Below are positions 16,669 through 23,953 of a stretch of DNA of 64,000 nucleotides, in pieces. The position numbers and the translations under genes were made by a program. Position 1 is the stretch's first letter; each line of letters begins with the position of its first letter. The notes under the pieces were generated by a model, which worked only from the letters and a program-made list of their open reading frames with translations, did not search any database and was not told the origin of the DNA. Source of the DNA: Paenibacillus peoriae KCTC 3763 (GTDB taxonomy: Bacteria; Bacillota; Bacilli; Paenibacillales; Paenibacillaceae); assembly GCF_000236805.1 (NCBI RefSeq), contig NZ_AGFX01000011.1, forward strand, positions 372,001 through 436,000. The letters run 5' to 3'.

Positions 16669-16884
16669 ATGTTGGTACATGGTAAAACACGAAGGGGCAA
16701 CTTGTACATCCATATGTCCAGCGGTTTTCACAAAATTGGGGATTTTCGGGAAGAATATTCTGTAGTACCGGGGGATCGGCTAATGTCAAGACTGACCAAG
16801 CGGATCTACACCATTGTATCCGTGCATCTTGGTGAAGAGGCATATGCCGATATCGATCTGGAAGAAGTAATCAGAAATAGTTAA
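16669..16884 (+). CDS. Hypothetical 71-residue protein
   Basis: No family recognised. It is soluble, begins MLVHGKTRRGNLYIHMSSGF and ends in an acidic helix (EEAYADIDLEEVIRNS). AGGAGGAG lies six bases before ATG 16669, and a bidirectional terminator follows, which supports it as a real gene. Confidence 0.65.
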   Translation: MLVHGKTRRGNLYIHMSSGFHKIGDFREEYSVVPGDRLMSRLTKRIYTIVSVHLGEEAYADIDLEEVIRNS

Positions 16885-16906
16885 GGACTTGATTGGATTT
16901 TATTAT

Positions 16907-16951
16907 AAAAAAGCTTCAACCTCACTCATAGAGCGAAGTTGAAGCTTTTTT
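16907..16951. terminator. Bidirectional terminator
   Basis: AAAAAAGCTTCAAC/GTTGAAGCTTTTTT, a 14-bp stem between convergent genes. Confidence 0.9.
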
Positions 16952-16957
16952 GTCCTT

Positions 16958-17989
16958 TCAACGGAAGGATTCAAAGAGAAATTCTCGTGTGATAATATTG
17001 TTCTGGTTCATAAAATGTCGGATCGCTGCCTGAGAATTGGCTGCAGACAGTTCCTTTCCCCATGTCATGGCATAGGCCCAGTCTGGCTGATTTTGCAACA
17101 CCTTTGCACTTGGCAAAATATCGCTTTCCCCGATTCCGATAGGCTTGCCCTGCGCAAGCTTTAGCAATTCGGTGTAGTAGGAGGCTTTGTAATCATTGTT
17201 GTAGATATCGGCTGCGAGAATATCTACACGATGAATACCTGGAAAGGTTCGATTATAGGGGGTGCTATATGCGTTCGGAGCATTGGGGCTCCATACCCAC
17301 AACAGGTTATCCAGATGATGGACACGTACAAACCGATCATACATCAAATCCCACAACTTGGCGTAATTTTGCTTGTCACCCCACCAAAACCAGCTGCCGT
17401 TCATTTCATGATACGGTCTCCATAAAACAGGCACATCTGCGTCTCGCAAGGTTTTAAGTGACAAAGCAGCCTCGTCCAAATCAGCGATTAGCTGTTTATA
17501 TTGAAGGGTGCCTGGCGTAATGTAACGATTGAACTCAGCTTGAGTAATTTTAGCTTGTACGTTTTTCCACGTTTTGGGTGTACCCGGTAACGCTTGATGA
17601 AAGGTGAAAGCTACGATCCCGCCGTCCTCGCTCCATCGAATAGCGCTGTCCACAACACGCTGCCGCTGTTCTCGTAAGGCAGTACGGGACTGATTGGCCA
17701 ACCCTCCAAACTCATAGCCGTGCAGCCCTGCGTATTGGCCGCTGATTTGTTGAAGTTTGTTATTTTGTTCGTCTGGTGCCTCCAAGTAATCGTGCTGTCC
17801 GGAGATCAGCATACCCGCCGGCACATTGGAAAGGTAAGCAAGCAGCTGCCTTGCTTTAGCTGAGGCCTGAGCATTAACAGGTGGGGCGGCATCAGCGATG
17901 ATAAACGATTGCTGAGAGCCGCTAAAAAGTAAAACAAGCATGAGCAGTAGCACCCTCTGTAACCAAAAGCGTATTGAGTGAGATTTCAT
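16958..17989 (-). CDS. Secreted beta-mannanase, GH26
   Basis: 343 residues. Signal peptide to about IADA-AP. The GH26 (beta/alpha)8 domain shows LWRPYHEMNGSWFWWG, with acid/base Glu at ~195, and IGIGESD, with nucleophile Glu at ~288. It would hydrolyse beta-1,4-mannan or glucomannan outside the cell. ATG at 17989 lies just after AAAGGAGGAGCGCC; an in-frame ATG at 18010 is upstream of that ribosome site and can be discarded. A small membrane-protein gene lies 30 bases upstream on the same strand. Confidence 0.92.
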   Translation of the reverse strand: MKSHSIRFWLQRVLLLMLVLLFSGSQQSFIIADAAPPVNAQASAKARQLLAYLSNVPAGMLISGQHDYLEAPDEQNNKLQQISGQYAGLHGYEFGGLANQSRTALREQRQRVVDSAIRWSEDGGIVAFTFHQALPGTPKTWKNVQAKITQAEFNRYITPGTLQYKQLIADLDEAALSLKTLRDADVPVLWRPYHEMNGSWFWWGDKQNYAKLWDLMYDRFVRVHHLDNLLWVWSPNAPNAYSTPYNRTFPGIHRVDILAADIYNNDYKASYYTELLKLAQGKPIGIGESDILPSAKVLQNQPDWAYAMTWGKELSAANSQAAIRHFMNQNNIITREFLFESFR

Positions 17990-18019
17990 GGCGCTCCTCC
18001 TTTGATGCATGTTATGAGA

Positions 18020-18319
18020 CTAATTTTTTCCTTTTTGTTTTCCAAGCTGTATGCATGCACTAATCATGATCACTAGCAGACAAATCATCGTCCAACCATT
18101 GAACTCCTGTGAATATATCCAGTTTTTCCACATCATGAAGCCTAAAATCAAAACGAGACGATGGCTGACTGAAATAACAACAGACTCATTAACATTATAG
18201 TAGCTAAAAAGATTGGGGACATCGGTATCCTCCCTCGGGTTTACAATCAGAATATGCAGGTATGTAACTGTGATGCGAATTCTTGGATGTAAATCCATCA
18301 GCGTTGGGGAAGTAGTCAT
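18020..18319 (-). CDS. Hypothetical small membrane protein upstream of GH26
   Basis: 99 residues, no recognised family. Two hydrophobic segments (SVSHRLVLILGFMM and WTMICLLVIMISACIQL) and a basic tail (GKQKGKN) suggest a two-pass membrane protein. No clear ribosome site precedes ATG 18319, so it may be translated poorly or be a chance frame. Its position 30 bases before the mannanase gene would allow co-transcription. Confidence 0.4.
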   Translation of the reverse strand: MTTSPTLMDLHPRIRITVTYLHILIVNPREDTDVPNLFSYYNVNESVVISVSHRLVLILGFMMWKNWIYSQEFNGWTMICLLVIMISACIQLGKQKGKN

Positions 18320-18590
18320 ACTTTGATTATGATCTTGAACAAAGTTGACTAAATTATACCATAACTACCGTCCTGCAATGAAAGGCGTCTAAATACCTAC
18401 TCTGCTCTGATACGGCATCATACTTTATATTCAGTGAAATATCGACACGTGGTGATACACTTCATAAATATGAAGACATAGTGGGAAGATGCAGTAAAGC
18501 AGCAAATGATAATTGCAGGTGCAAAATCAACGCGAAATCAGAGGTAAAGTTTGGTATCATAAAGATGATACTGATTAGGAGGTCTTGTAC

Positions 18591-18773
18591 ATGAATGAGG
18601 ATAACAGACCGTTCTCCAATCCTGTAGATGCTGAAGGAGCCAAAGCAAACTTTGATGTGAATCAGCAAAAGCTTCACTCTGAGGGGGTCCCTGGTTTATG
18701 GCGTCAGGTCAGCAACCTGCTTATTCTGGTTGGGGTGATTGCGTTGATTATTATTTTATGTCGGCTGCTCTAA
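18591..18773 (+). CDS. Hypothetical 60-residue single-pass membrane protein
   Basis: Hydrophilic N-terminal half ([17 protein letters not shown]) and one C-terminal membrane helix ([18 protein letters not shown]). AGGAGG lies eight bases before ATG 18591. It is followed 49 bases later by the YnfA-family gene. No function known. Confidence 0.65.
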   Translation: MNEDNRPFSNPVDAEGAKANFDVNQQKLHSEGVPGLWRQVSNLLILVGVIALIIILCRLL

Positions 18774-18822
18774 TGAATTATTCAAAATCAATCGGATAGA
18801 TGTGGAAAATGAAGGAGATGAA

Positions 18823-19152
18823 ATGGTGTTAAAGGCAGCATTACTTTTTATTTTGGCTGGCATCGCTGAAATTGGAGGAGGATATTTGATCTGGCAATGG
18901 CTGCGTGAAGGGAAGACATGGTATGTCGGACTTTGCGGCGGAGTGATTTTGGCTGTGTATGGGATCATTGCAACCTTTCAGGTTTTCTCCTCCTTTGGTC
19001 GCGTATATGCAGCATATGGAGGTGTCTTTATTGTTCTTTCGATTGCATGGGGGTGGTGGATTGATAAAAAGACACCCGATTTATACGATATTATTGGTGG
19101 ATTGATTTGTTTGGTTGGTATTGCTGTCATACTTATTCCCCGCTCAGGATGA
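18823..19152 (+). CDS. YnfA-family (UPF0060) membrane protein
   Basis: 109 residues, the usual family length (~108). Four membrane helices; the family core [19 protein letters not shown] and the C-terminal [20 protein letters not shown] are clearly visible. The fold is related to small multidrug resistance transporters, but the function is unproven. ATG at 18823 follows AAGGAG by five bases; an upstream in-frame GTG at 18802 lacks a ribosome site. Confidence 0.92.
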   Translation: MVLKAALLFILAGIAEIGGGYLIWQWLREGKTWYVGLCGGVILAVYGIIATFQVFSSFGRVYAAYGGVFIVLSIAWGWWIDKKTPDLYDIIGGLICLVGIAVILIPRSG

Positions 19153-19248
19153 TAGGACAAAGAACCCTATTTTTATTTTATAAAACATGACCATTGATCT
19201 ACAAAACTAAGCTTCATATTCCGAAATAGAACTTAAGGAGGGGGTTCT

Positions 19249-19401
19249 ATGAACTGGAATCAAATGAAGCTTAGACTGAAACTTGGAAAAGCTTTGCCGA
19301 AGACTGAAGGTAATTTCTCTGTAGGTATTGTGTGTGGGCTTGTCATTAGCACTATGCTGTGGATTTCGATTATTGGCTGGATTATGCTTATTTTTAAGTA
19401 A
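19249..19401 (+). CDS. Hypothetical 50-residue single-pass membrane protein
   Basis: Strong AAGGAGGGGG before ATG 19249. A basic N-terminal part (MKLRLKLGKALPK) is followed by a long hydrophobic segment (VCGLVISTMLWISIIGWIML). No family recognised. Confidence 0.55.
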   Translation: MNWNQMKLRLKLGKALPKTEGNFSVGIVCGLVISTMLWISIIGWIMLIFK

Positions 19402-19467
19402 TTTTATAAAATCACTGTTATACGTAAACTCATTTTATATGGATTACTAGGTCTGTTTTCCTATGCT

Positions 19468-19659
19468 TTATTTTGTAAAATCGTTCCGCAGCTTATCGAT
19501 TCCACGGCCTACGGCTTCGTCGATCATGTTGGTAGCAGCAGGTGTATCGGTATCGGCGTCAGGAATACGATTAAATCCCGGCTCGCGCTTGTCCAGGGAT
19601 TGTTTGTGTTCGATTTGATCGTCAGTACGCTTCTTTTCTTCGGAGTTATTTTCTCTCAT
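19468..19659 (-). CDS. Hypothetical 63-residue hydrophilic protein
   Basis: Highly charged, with no membrane segment: NNSEEKKRTDDQIEHKQSLD, then DADTDTPAATNMIDEAVGRG. AAAAGGAG lies ~12 bases before ATG 19659, a rather long spacing. No named family; composition resembles small stress or spore proteins. Confidence 0.55.
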   Translation of the reverse strand: MRENNSEEKKRTDDQIEHKQSLDKREPGFNRIPDADTDTPAATNMIDEAVGRGIDKLRNDFTK

Positions 19660-19771
19660 AGCACATCGCAAGCTCCTTTTTAGGTCAGTATTTTGCAAAA
19701 TCCTCAGGTATATATTCAGATTCCACACTTTACATAAATGCCAACGCTCTGGGCTAAATGTTGATAAAAAT

Positions 19772-19810
19772 AAAACCGGGAAGGAATTGCATCCCGCCCG
19801 GGCACTTCCC
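19772..19810 (-). terminator. Terminator of the 52-residue protein gene
   Basis: Minus strand GGGAAG/CTTCCC stem with inner GC pairs, followed by TTTTATTTTTATC. Confidence 0.65.
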
Positions 19811-19816
19811 AAACAA

Positions 19817-19975
19817 CTAGCGACGCCCAATCAGATCGATCGCTCCCAGAACAACATGAGCCAGTCCGAAACCGAGAATGCCTGTAGCTGCAAGTTTGTA
19901 CCTACTGCTTAGCAACGCAGCGCCTGAAGCCGATACTACCGTTCCGAGAACAGCTGGAATCATACCTTCACGCAT
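19817..19975 (-). CDS. Hypothetical 52-residue two-helix membrane protein
   Basis: AGAAGGGGTG precedes ATG 19975. Two hydrophobic Gly/Ala-rich helices: IPAVLGTVVSASGAALLSSR and LAATGILGFGLAHVVLGAID. It is probably an integral membrane peptide of unknown role. Confidence 0.6.
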   Translation of the reverse strand: MREGMIPAVLGTVVSASGAALLSSRYKLAATGILGFGLAHVVLGAIDLIGRR

Positions 19976-20078
19976 TCGTAACACCCCTTCTGGTAGTTTG
20001 GAAAGACGTTTATTAGTGTAATTCAAATGAGCTAAAGTTATTCAAACAGATTATTTTATTAATTTTTTTAAAAAACAC

Positions 20079-20107
20079 TTTACATTGTGATCAAATTGTC
20101 GTATTAT
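20079..20107 (+). promoter_or_regulatory. Sigma-A-type promoter before tRNA-Leu
   Basis: TTTACA, 17 bases, TATTAT, about 100 bases ahead of the tRNA. Confidence 0.5.
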
Positions 20108-20213
20108 ATGTTGGTGACCAATTGAACGGTATTTACAAAATGAGAACAAAAGTTGAATGCTTCTCTGATACTTGTAAGACAAGTAAGTGTAAAAATAACG
20201 TTCCTAAATGCAT

Positions 20214-20299
20214 GCCGGGGTGGCGGAATTGGCAGACGCACAGGACTTAAAATCCTGCGGTAGGTGACTACCGTACCGGTTCGATCCCGGTCCTCGGCA
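20214..20299 (+). tRNA. tRNA-Leu (UAA)
   Basis: 86-base class II tRNA. The acceptor GCCGGGG pairs with CCTCGGC (one G-U). The anticodon loop CTTAAAA gives anticodon TAA. A long variable arm (CGGTAGGTGACTACCG) and T-loop GGTTCGATCCC are present; CCA is not encoded. An integrase remnant lies directly downstream, so the 3' end probably served as an attachment site. Confidence 0.95.
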
Positions 20300-20318
20300 T
20301 ATATTTATTTATCGCGTG

Positions 20319-20346
20319 AAACCCTTGATACTCAAGGGTTTTTTGC
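20319..20346 (+). terminator. Terminator after tRNA-Leu
   Basis: AAACCCTTGA/TCAAGGGTTT with three-base loop and T-run. Confidence 0.9.
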
Positions 20347-20377
20347 TTTTTTAGAACTTGAGATCATAGCACTCATT

Positions 20378-20581
20378 TTATAGGGGGCGAGCACTTTTTT
20401 CACTTTTGGGGACGGATTGGGGACGAACTTTTAGATCGAAGACGTCAAGGTGAGCTGTTGTTCTACGGCTGAGCTTCTTGGTAACGTGGGCATAGGTATC
20501 TGTGGTCACCTGTGAAGTGAAGTGTCGCAGTCGATGTTGAATAGATGGTAAGTCGATAATTGACGATGTGGAAATAGACAA
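20378..20581 (-). pseudogene. C-terminal remnant of a tyrosine recombinase (integrase)
   Basis: Up to 67 codons on the minus strand. The middle, RLRHFTSQVTTDTYAHVTKK, corresponds to the end of phage-type integrases (usual pattern LGHxxxxTTxxTYxHV), including the catalytic Tyr in DTYAHV. The N-terminal domain and the conserved Arg/His boxes are missing and no ribosome site is present. It lies ~80 bases from tRNA-Leu, the classic position for a site-specific integrase, and is interpreted as the relic of an integrated element. Confidence 0.7.
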
Positions 20582-20643
20582 GACCTAGTTTACCAATTTT
20601 TCCATTAGCCGAAGCAGCTAATAAGTGCTAATAAGTACTCAGT

Positions 20644-20678
20644 AAAAAGCAACCCCCTTTAAAGTTGAAGGGGGTTGC
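20644..20678 (-). terminator. Terminator of the 118-residue protein gene
   Basis: GCAACCCCCTT/AAGGGGGTTGC; on the minus strand it is followed by TTTTT. Confidence 0.85.
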
Positions 20679-20687
20679 GAAGTATGG

Positions 20688-21044
20688 CTACCGTGTAGCA
20701 AGAGGATGAAATGTCTGGAAAGATGGTTGTTGATGAGCTGTTGCATCAATTATCTCAGTCAAAGTGATTGGAACATGGTTGATGAATAGTCTAACCTCTT
20801 CATGATAATCATCATGAATTTGTACCTGGCCTATCCACGGAACGACAACAGTTGGGCACATTTCAGGAGGAGAGTTGTATTCAATGAATACTTGTGCTTC
20901 CCCTGGATCTACAAAATATTGGATATTACCTCCAGGATATTTATCAACAATTCTCGCGCTGTCACATGATCTTGGCAAATTAGCTGTAACCAAAACAGTA
21001 ATAGTACCTGCCGTCCTAAATGCAATAAGATTTGTAATTTTCAC
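20688..21044 (-). CDS. Hypothetical 118-residue protein
   Basis: GTG start at 21044, eight bases after AAGGAG, and a clean terminator behind. No recognised family. The N-terminus is mildly hydrophobic (LIAFRTAGTITVLVTANL) and the rest is beta-rich (VPWIGQVQIHDDYHEEVRLF). It lies in the segment downstream of the integrase relic and may be cargo of the former element. Confidence 0.6.
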   Translation of the reverse strand: MKITNLIAFRTAGTITVLVTANLPRSCDSARIVDKYPGGNIQYFVDPGEAQVFIEYNSPPEMCPTVVVPWIGQVQIHDDYHEEVRLFINHVPITLTEIIDATAHQQPSFQTFHPLATR

Positions 21045-21144
21045 TATATATTCTCCTTGTTTAGAATTTTATGTTTCGATAATAATATTGGGATCCCTGA
21101 GTATAATATTCATGGGAAATATTGATTATTTGACTGCATTGGTG

Positions 21145-21178
21145 ACACCCCGCTGGCTACGCTGGCAGGGTGTTTTTT
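21145..21178 (+). terminator. Orphan terminator upstream of YjcZ copy 2
   Basis: ACACCC/GGGTGT with a structured inner loop (CGCTGGC, GCTGGC) and six T. No gene on this strand ends here; it may end a short RNA or act in the leader of the next gene. Confidence 0.6.
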
Positions 21179-21256
21179 GCGAATTGCCCTTTAGCCCTGT
21201 CAATTTATTTAAGGACACATACTCTATACCGAAACTAAAAAAAAGGAGGAGTTCAT

Positions 21257-21373
21257 GTGAGTGAATGTGGACATGAGCAAAAGGCCGAACATTTTTGTCC
21301 TTTCACATCGATGGGTGCAATTTTGGTGCTCTTTATCTTGTTGGTTATTATCACTAAAGCATTTTGGATTTAA
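21257..21373 (+). CDS. YjcZ-family sporulation peptide, copy 2
   Basis: 38 residues from GTG 21257 behind AAAGGAGGAG. The head SECGHEQKAEHFCPF differs from copy 1, but the membrane segment GAILVLFILLVIITKAFW is nearly the same. CATACTCTA at 21218-21226 upstream fits a sigma-K -10 element without a clear -35. Its 3' half and 3' flank closely match copy 3. Confidence 0.8.
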   Translation: MSECGHEQKAEHFCPFTSMGAILVLFILLVIITKAFWI

Positions 21374-21447
21374 TTTTGTGAAAAGAACTGCTGCATGATA
21401 TCTCTTCACTTTACTCAATTTAGGGATGATAAGGATGCTTGAAACGA

Positions 21448-21485
21448 GTAAACACCCTACCGGTTTTTGCGGTTAGGGTGTTTAC
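21448..21485. terminator. Terminator after YjcZ copy 2
   Basis: GTAAACACCCTA/TAGGGTGTTTAC with an inner CCG/CGG stem; symmetric. Confidence 0.75.
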
Positions 21486-21486
21486 T

Positions 21487-21816
21487 TCAATAATATATAT
21501 TATCTTCTGTTGTGTCATAAGATTTTTTGAATTTAATTTTTTTCTTTTTTATATATCTTATTATTGCTAAAAAGGACAGGGGAATAGGAACATAGGTTGC
21601 ATAGATATTAATAAGCTCTGGAGAGATAGGTGTAAAAGAGTTAGCTAAAAGGCCCTTTTTGTTTAGGTACCAACCAAGAAAAGAAAAAAAGAGCTGAAGA
21701 AAGAAGTTGCGGAGAAACTGTCGGGGAAGTTTGGAATCGATAGTTGCTATCTTGGCACTGTTTATTTTGTTGGTAATCATCTTGAATCCGATATGAGCCC
21801 TTGTTTTGTCTACCAA
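21487..21816 (-). CDS. Doubtful small membrane protein antisense to the decayed YjcZ copy
   Basis: 109 codons open on the minus strand with two hydrophobic segments (FFLQLFFSFLGWYL and INIYATYVPIPLSFLAII) and a very basic C-terminus. The length and composition are protein-like, loosely reminiscent of small phage holins, but no family is recognised and there is no convincing ribosome site. It overlaps the YjcZ relic on the other strand, so at most one of the two readings is meaningful. Confidence 0.25.
   Translation of the reverse strand: MVDKTRAHIGFKMITNKINSAKIATIDSKLPRQFLRNFFLQLFFSFLGWYLNKKGLLANSFTPISPELINIYATYVPIPLSFLAIIRYIKKKKIKFKKSYDTTEDNIYY
21731..21796 (+). pseudogene. Decayed YjcZ-family copy
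   Basis: The frame ESIVAILALFILLVIIL ends in TGA at 21794 and clearly mirrors the YjcZ membrane segment. No start codon with a ribosome site precedes it, and an in-frame stop lies a short distance upstream. It sits between intact copies 2 and 3. Confidence 0.55.
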
Positions 21817-21883
21817 TATGCCCTGTCATAGAACGTATTTATACATATATTAAAATGTACCACAAATAAAGGAGGTTAAAGAC

Positions 21884-22003
21884 ATGGGTGCATATGAAGG
21901 TGCAGGCACAGGGGCATATGGCGGCGGTATGTGGACTTCTACAGCTGCAATTTTGGTGCTCTTTATCCTGTTGGTTATCATCACTAAAGCATGTTGGGTT
22001 TAA
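21884..22003 (+). CDS. YjcZ-family sporulation peptide, copy 3
   Basis: 39 residues: Gly-rich head (GAYEGAGTGAYGGGMW) and membrane segment STAAILVLFILLVIITKACW. AAAGGAGG lies nine bases before ATG 21884. CATATATTA at 21844-21852 could be a sporulation -10 element. From the membrane segment through ~40 bases of 3' flank it matches copy 2 at an offset of 630 bases, which indicates segmental duplication. Confidence 0.82.
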   Translation: MGAYEGAGTGAYGGGMWTSTAAILVLFILLVIITKACWV

Positions 22004-22118
22004 TTTTGTGAAAAGAAGTGTTGAATAATACCGCTTCACTTGACTCATTATGCCATAATATTAGTTGCAGTTATTGGGATATTTTATTCAAAAAACGAAA
22101 CACTCGAATAACAAAAAG

Positions 22119-22146
22119 CCCAGCCAACCTTACATGGTCGGCTGGG
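22119..22146. terminator. Stem-loop after YjcZ copy 3
   Basis: CCCAGCCAACC/GGTCGGCTGGG with loop TTACAT. There is a distant T-run on the plus strand and TTTTTG on the minus strand; it may also end the two small minus-strand genes. Confidence 0.55.
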
Positions 22147-22228
22147 GGAATATTTTTAAGCTCTTTTCGTAAAGATTGTTGCTAAAAGATATGAAAGGGA
22201 GCATGTCTTTGCCCCGCTGAGAACATTA

Positions 22229-22363
22229 TTAATGTTTTCTCTTTTTGATATTTACGTTGAACAGGTTGGCAGCCAGCGCATTGCCTTGTGCACGCGCAAA
22301 CGCTTTTTGTTTTGACCAGATCGATATGTTTTTTCTTTTTACATGGTGTTTTCTTCTACTCAT
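22229..22363 (-). CDS. Small basic protein, tandem paralogue B
   Basis: 44 residues with strong AGGGAGGTGATTTCC before ATG 22363. About a third Lys/Arg/His: starts MSRRKHHVKRKN and ends QGNALAANLFNVNIKKRKH. The C-terminal block is shared with the gene upstream (GNALA-N, then N-I-KR-KH). No named family recognised. Small size, high basicity and tandem copies recall minor spore or nucleoid proteins, but that is only a comparison. Confidence 0.6.
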   Translation of the reverse strand: MSRRKHHVKRKNISIWSKQKAFARAQGNALAANLFNVNIKKRKH

Positions 22364-22405
22364 GGAAATCACCTCCCTTCATAGGAAATGAAGGTGCGGA
22401 TGGTC

Positions 22406-22567
22406 TTATTGGTGCTTTCTGCGTTTGGATATTTTGATGTTCAGTGCATTGGTAGCCAGCGCATTGCCATTTTTTGTTCTGGCATCTGCGGCTTGAAAAA
22501 TTTTAACGACCAGGAATTTGTTTTTACCGACACGATGTTTGAACGTTTTTACTCTTGTTTTGATCAT
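22406..22567 (-). CDS. Small basic protein, tandem paralogue A
   Basis: 53 residues from ATG 22567 (a second in-frame ATG at 22573 is too close to GAGGGAG). Basic N-terminus (MIKTRVKTFKHRVGKNK); the C-terminal NGNALATNALNIKISKRRKH aligns with paralogue B. Its stop is 42 bases before B's start, so one transcript is likely. TGATAC-17-CATATAA on the minus strand near 22600-22630 resembles a forespore (sigma-F/G) promoter, weakly. Confidence 0.6.
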   Translation of the reverse strand: MIKTRVKTFKHRVGKNKFLVVKIFQAADARTKNGNALATNALNIKISKRRKHQ

Positions 22568-22747
22568 CTGCATACTCCCTCTGCTAAGGTATACTTTATT
22601 TATATGTCAGTGGCGATAGTGATGTATCAGCATGAATCTATTAACAGGAAAAAGAAACTATTACCTAATAGATAGATTTCCATGTCCCATATAAACTATA
22701 TGAAACTCAACATATCGTCACATTAGAAGGCTGGGATCGTGATCAGC

Positions 22748-23193
22748 ATGAACCATTCATATAAAGTGTTAAAGTCGGATATAGAACTATTTGCAGCTGC
22801 ATTAAGTCAGGTAAGAGTATATGTAGTGCAGCCGTTGGGAGAGGATTTGATAGATTGTGGATTACGGCGGCGAAGTTGAGAAGATTACTACAGGAGTCAA
22901 TTAAGATTAACGGAAGCTATTTTATGAGAAAGCAGTTTGAATTTAGAGTAGATGTGACAAAGGACTCCGCTGGTTGGACGACCAAGAGGTGCAGTTAATT
23001 GGGCAGGCTCTTAAGAATCCTACAACTCATGAACAGCCGTCACGTTGGTCGTTTTCAATCTATTCGACGATGAAGAATTGCGTGGTGTGGTTTGGTAACG
23101 TCTATAAGCACGGGCCGGAGAGAAGTAAAGCTATCTCGTGGGGAAGACGATTATAGCTAGATTAAGCTGGAGGATATTATATCGGTGGGCTGA
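22748..23193 (+). pseudogene. YolD-like gene region with several frameshifts
   Basis: Begins ATG 22748 as a plausible small protein (MNHSYKVLKSDIELFAAALS), which breaks after ~40 codons. Further pieces in different frames read INGSYFMRKQFEFRV, VFNLFDDEELRGVVW and, at the end, IKLEDIISVG, where a TAG replaces the usual Trp. The last pieces match the C-terminal pattern of YolD-like proteins, a mobile-element/SOS-associated family. At least three disruptions are needed to join the pieces, so nothing functional is expected. Confidence 0.6.
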
Positions 23194-23317
23194 AAATAAT
23201 TACCTCACATAATACATAAAATAATCCATTTAACACGATAATTGGATTGCCACATATGGATAGCAAATGTAGTATTAAGGTGTGTTTGTTACCAATTAGA
23301 CGAAGGGGATATGTGTT

Positions 23318-23953
23318 ATGTGGGAGCCTATTAGGTTCTTGCTTTTTTCAACTGTAGAAACAATGGCTGCTTTCACGCTCATGCTTTCTATTTTTAGGTT
23401 AAAAGCTTTAGAGTATGTGTGGCCTGCTTTGTTCATAAGCATTGTTATGAATCTTCAAAGTTACATTTTGAGGGAGGAAATGTCCTTATCCTATTTGGCT
23501 CCAGCTATAAGCACGTTGTTGTATGTATTGCTTATAACGACAGTTGTCAGGGTGCCTATACTATGGGCCGCAATTATTTCTATCACAGGGACATTTTTGT
23601 ACACACTTGTTCAAGCAATAATGATAGGATTGTTTTTTAGGGCTGTCGCTACTGCCGATCTGCAAAATAGTGCTCAAGGGTCGTTGGTGCAAGCCATTAC
23701 GAGCGCTTGGGTTTTTGTTATATCATTTGTTTTGTTAAAATTAAAAATTGGGTTCACCGCGGATTTTGAGCGTTTACGTATAAAGTGGGAACAGGTATTA
23801 GTTATTGTTTTTATAGTAGGATCGCTCATGGCATCAACGTTCATGTTTTATTATAATGACCTGTTTCTGATGATACTATATCTCTCTATGGCAGCTGGTT
23901 TATTTTTATATTATGCGCTCAAAAAAGAAAAGGAAGAACTAGAAGATGATTGA
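23318..23953 (+). CDS. Multi-pass membrane protein of an agr-like locus
   Basis: 211 residues with about six or seven membrane segments (LLFSTVETMAAFTLMLSIF, YVWPALFISIVMNL, VLVIVFIVGSLMASTFMF and others), ending in a short charged tail (KKEKEELEDD). Size and topology resemble the N-terminal sensor half of an AgrC-type receptor, but no histidine-kinase domain follows. AAGGGG precedes ATG 23318. The stop overlaps the agrB start by eight bases, so the two are co-translated. The role is unknown; receptor remnant, immunity or transport partner are possibilities. Confidence 0.65.
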   Translation: MWEPIRFLLFSTVETMAAFTLMLSIFRLKALEYVWPALFISIVMNLQSYILREEMSLSYLAPAISTLLYVLLITTVVRVPILWAAIISITGTFLYTLVQAIMIGLFFRAVATADLQNSAQGSLVQAITSAWVFVISFVLLKLKIGFTADFERLRIKWEQVLVIVFIVGSLMASTFMFYYNDLFLMILYLSMAAGLFLYYALKKEKEELEDD

